Positions 53,302 to 55,129 of a stretch of DNA of 55,129 nt are shown here, piece after piece. A program made the position numbers and the translations under genes. Within the stretch, counting starts at the first letter, position 1. The number at the start of each line of letters is the position of its first letter. The notes beneath the pieces are model-generated. The model did not search any database. It saw nothing but the letters and a program-made list of their open reading frames with translations, and was not told the origin of the DNA. The DNA lies in the NCBI RefSeq assembly GCF_001019615.1, contig NZ_JNBQ01000027.1, positions 1 through 55,129 on the forward strand, in the 5' to 3' direction. The stretch is from Cellulosimicrobium funkei (GTDB taxonomy: Bacteria > Actinomycetota > Actinomycetes > Actinomycetales > Cellulomonadaceae).

Positions 53302-54405
53302 GTGCGTGCGATGGTCGTCAAGGAGTTCCGCGAGCTGCGCCGGGACCGGCGCACCGTCGCGATGCTCGTCGGGATGCCGCTGCTGCTGCTCGTCGTGTTC
53401 GGGTTCGCGGCAAACTTCACGGTCGAGACGCTGACCGTCACGGCCGTCGGGCCGGGCGCCGAGCAGGCGGTGGACGCGATCGAGGCGAACCCTTCCGCCG
53501 CGGACACGCTCGACGTCGTGAGCGTGGACCCCGCGGGCACGGACGCCGACGCCCGCGCGGCGCTGCGCGACGACCGCAGCGACGTCGCGGTCGTCGCGCC
53601 CACGCCGGGGCAGGACAAGCCGACGGTCTACATCGACGGGTCCAACCTCTTCGCCGCGCAGTCGGCGAAGGTGCTCGTCGCCTCCCTCGGGGACGCGGTG
53701 GACTCGGAGATCCTCTTCAACCCGGACCTCGACACCTCGTGGGTGATGGTGCCGGCGCTGATCGGCCTCATCCTCACGTTCATCGGGACGATCATCACGT
53801 CGATCGGGCTCGTCAAGGAGCGCGAGGCGGGGACGTTCGAGCAGCTCGCGGTGATGCCGCTGGGCCCCGCCGCGGTGATCCTGGGGAAGATCACGCCCTA
53901 CTTCCTGCTGGCGTGCCTCGACATGGTCGCCGTGACGCTGCTCGGCATGTGGATCTTCGACGTGCCGTTCGCCGGCCCCGTCGGACCGTTCGTCGTGGGC
54001 GCGGCCCTGTTCCTCTTCGTCGTCCTCGGCATCGGCGCGCTCATCTCGACCGTGTCGCAGACCACCGGGCAGGCGGTGCAGGTCGCGCTCATGACGATGC
54101 TCCCGCAGGTCCTGCTCTCGGGCATGATCTTCCCGCTCGACGCCATGGCGGCCGGGGTGCGCTGGATCGGGTACCTCCTGCCCCTGACGTGGTTCACCGA
54201 GGTCTCGCAGGGCGTCATGGTCCGCGGTGCGTCGTGGTCCGCGCTCTGGCTGCCGCTCCTGGTGCTCGCCGTGATGGCCGTGGCCGTGTTCGGGCTGGCC
54301 GTCCTGCGGCTCTCGCGCGAGCTCTCGCCCGCGAGAGATCCCCGCCGGCACCGACCCGCCGCGCCTGAGGCCGCGACGTCCGCGGCGAGCGGAGCGGTCC
54401 GGTGA
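53302..54405 (+). CDS. ABC-2 type transporter permease
   Basis: 367 residues. One N-terminal helix (about 19-37), a long external domain (38-145), then five helices with EREAGTFEQLAVMPLGP and LSGMIFPLDAMAAGVRWIGYLLPLTWF, quoted in part, typical of drug or polymer exporters of the YhhJ/NodJ type. GTG start; an in-frame GTG or ATG nearby is possible. The stop overlaps the ATPase start. Substrate unknown. Confidence 0.88.
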   Translation: MRAMVVKEFRELRRDRRTVAMLVGMPLLLLVVFGFAANFTVETLTVTAVGPGAEQAVDAIEANPSAADTLDVVSVDPAGTDADARAALRDDRSDVAVVAPTPGQDKPTVYIDGSNLFAAQSAKVLVASLGDAVDSEILFNPDLDTSWVMVPALIGLILTFIGTIITSIGLVKEREAGTFEQLAVMPLGPAAVILGKITPYFLLACLDMVAVTLLGMWIFDVPFAGPVGPFVVGAALFLFVVLGIGALISTVSQTTGQAVQVALMTMLPQVLLSGMIFPLDAMAAGVRWIGYLLPLTWFTEVSQGVMVRGASWSALWLPLLVLAVMAVAVFGLAVLRLSRELSPARDPRRHRPAAPEAATSAASGAVR

Positions 54406-55129
54406 CCTGGGGAGCGCGCGGTCTCGACGTCACCTTCCGCGCCGCGCCCGGGCACGTGGTCCGCGCGCTCGCCGGCGTGGACCTCGACCTCCCGCGGGGG
54501 CAGGTCACCTCGGTGGTGGGCGGCGACGGAGCGGGCAAGACGACGCTCGTGCGCGCGCTGCTCGGGCAGGTGCCGGTCGCGGGCGGCACCGTGGACGTCC
54601 CGACGCGCGACCGCGTCGGCTACCAGCCGTCCTCCAGCGGCGTCTGGCCGGCGCTGAGCGTCGCGGAGAACGTCGAGCTCGTCGGCGACGCGTACCGCAT
54701 GCCGGCCGCCCGCAGGGAACGGCGCGCGGACGAGCTGCTCGAGCGGGCGGGCCTCGCCGAGGCGCGCGGCCGGCTCGGGTCGCAGCTGTCCGGGGGGATG
54801 CGGCAGAAGCTCGGGGTGTGCCTCGCGATGCTGCACGAGCCGGACGTCCTGCTCCTCGACGAGCCGAGCACCGGGGTGGACCCCGTGAGCCGCGTCGAGC
54901 TGTGGCGGCTCGTCGCGGAGTCGGCGGCGTCCGGTGCGGCGGTCCTCGTCACGACGACGTACCTCGACGAGGCCGAGCGGGCCGCCGACGTCGTCGTGCT
55001 CGACGCCGGCACGGTGCTCGCCGCGGGGACGCCCGACGACGTGCGCGCCGCCGCGCCCGGGCGGCTCACGGTCGCGACCCGCCCGCCGGCAGGCGGGCTC
55101 GGGCGGACGTGGCGCCGCGGCCCGACGTT
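54402..55129 (+). CDS. ABC transporter ATP-binding protein, 5' part
   Basis: About 242 residues before the window ends. Walker A VVGGDGAGKTTLVRALLG (about 38-55; GGDG instead of the usual GPNG), signature LSGGMRQKLGVCLAM (about 129) and Walker B VLLLDEPSTGVDP (about 149), followed by the switch region TTTYLDEAERA. It pairs with the overlapping permease to energise export. The 3' end is outside the window. Confidence 0.92.
   Translation, partial: MTWGARGLDVTFRAAPGHVVRALAGVDLDLPRGQVTSVVGGDGAGKTTLVRALLGQVPVAGGTVDVPTRDRVGYQPSSSGVWPALSVAENVELVGDAYRMPAARRERRADELLERAGLAEARGRLGSQLSGGMRQKLGVCLAMLHEPDVLLLDEPSTGVDPVSRVELWRLVAESAASGAAVLVTTTYLDEAERAADVVVLDAGTVLAAGTPDDVRAAAPGRLTVATRPPAGGLGRTWRRGPT

Overview
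The window is about 55 kb of very GC-rich DNA with dense coding, many GTG starts and 4-bp start/stop overlaps. It carries actinobacterial marker families (DUF3000 beside RNase D, DUF2277, a pyrimidine-reductase-like RibD_C protein). The sequence fits a Micrococcales actinobacterium. The pyruvate formate-lyase activase, treXYZ, FemAB-like protein and amino-acid-racemase/ATP-grasp pair suggest the Cellulomonadaceae/Promicromonosporaceae neighbourhood; that placement is inference. I see no rRNA, CRISPR array or insertion sequence.

Left part (1-12.5 kb): the 3' end of pflA; a GrpB-fold protein; a ribbon-helix-helix/Doc toxin-antitoxin pair whose toxin gene overlaps a SNF2-type helicase; a PIG-L deacetylase; a lipoprotein; a two-gene fatty-acid beta-oxidation operon (thiolase, then hydratase/dehydrogenase); a FemAB-like transferase; and DUF3000 plus RNase D. 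Centre-left (12.6-30.8 kb): 6-phosphogluconate dehydrogenase, a DegT-type aminotransferase, an ATP-grasp ligase with a HAD phosphatase and a divergent aspartate/glutamate racemase, a reductase/stress-protein pair divergent from a ZapE-like ATPase, a PPK2 kinase, the overlapping treX-treY-treZ operon, and several small conserved proteins. Centre (30.8-35.2 kb): a tandemly duplicated Gly-Cys-Val tRNA cassette, pabB-pabC, a tRNA-Val(CAC), and a decayed stretch with an RNA-methyltransferase relic and a stand-alone helix-turn-helix protein.

Right part (35.2-53.2 kb): a Wzx/Wzy-type exopolysaccharide locus. It has a low-molecular-weight tyrosine phosphatase, a DUF4012 protein, a small LAETG wall-anchored protein, a WbaP/WcaJ-like initiating transferase, a flippase, a pyruvyl transferase, a polymerase, two GT4 glycosyltransferases, two hexapeptide acyltransferases, Gmd and GDP-fucose synthase, a BY-kinase/chain-length regulator, a UDP-sugar dehydrogenase and a CAP-domain lipoprotein. 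The predicted chemistry (fucose, uronic acid, pyruvate, acetyl) is functionally close to colanic acid. The flippase and the tyrosine kinase are each broken by one extra G in a run of seven G, which is either phase variation or a shared homopolymer error. The window ends in an ABC-2 efflux permease and the start of its ATPase, behind a promoter with a TTCAAC/GTTGAA operator.

A recurring regulatory feature is a TANNNT -10 hexamer placed 6-8 nt before the start codon of about seventeen genes, indicating widespread leaderless transcription. Function calls rest on motifs I could read in the translations; no database search was run.
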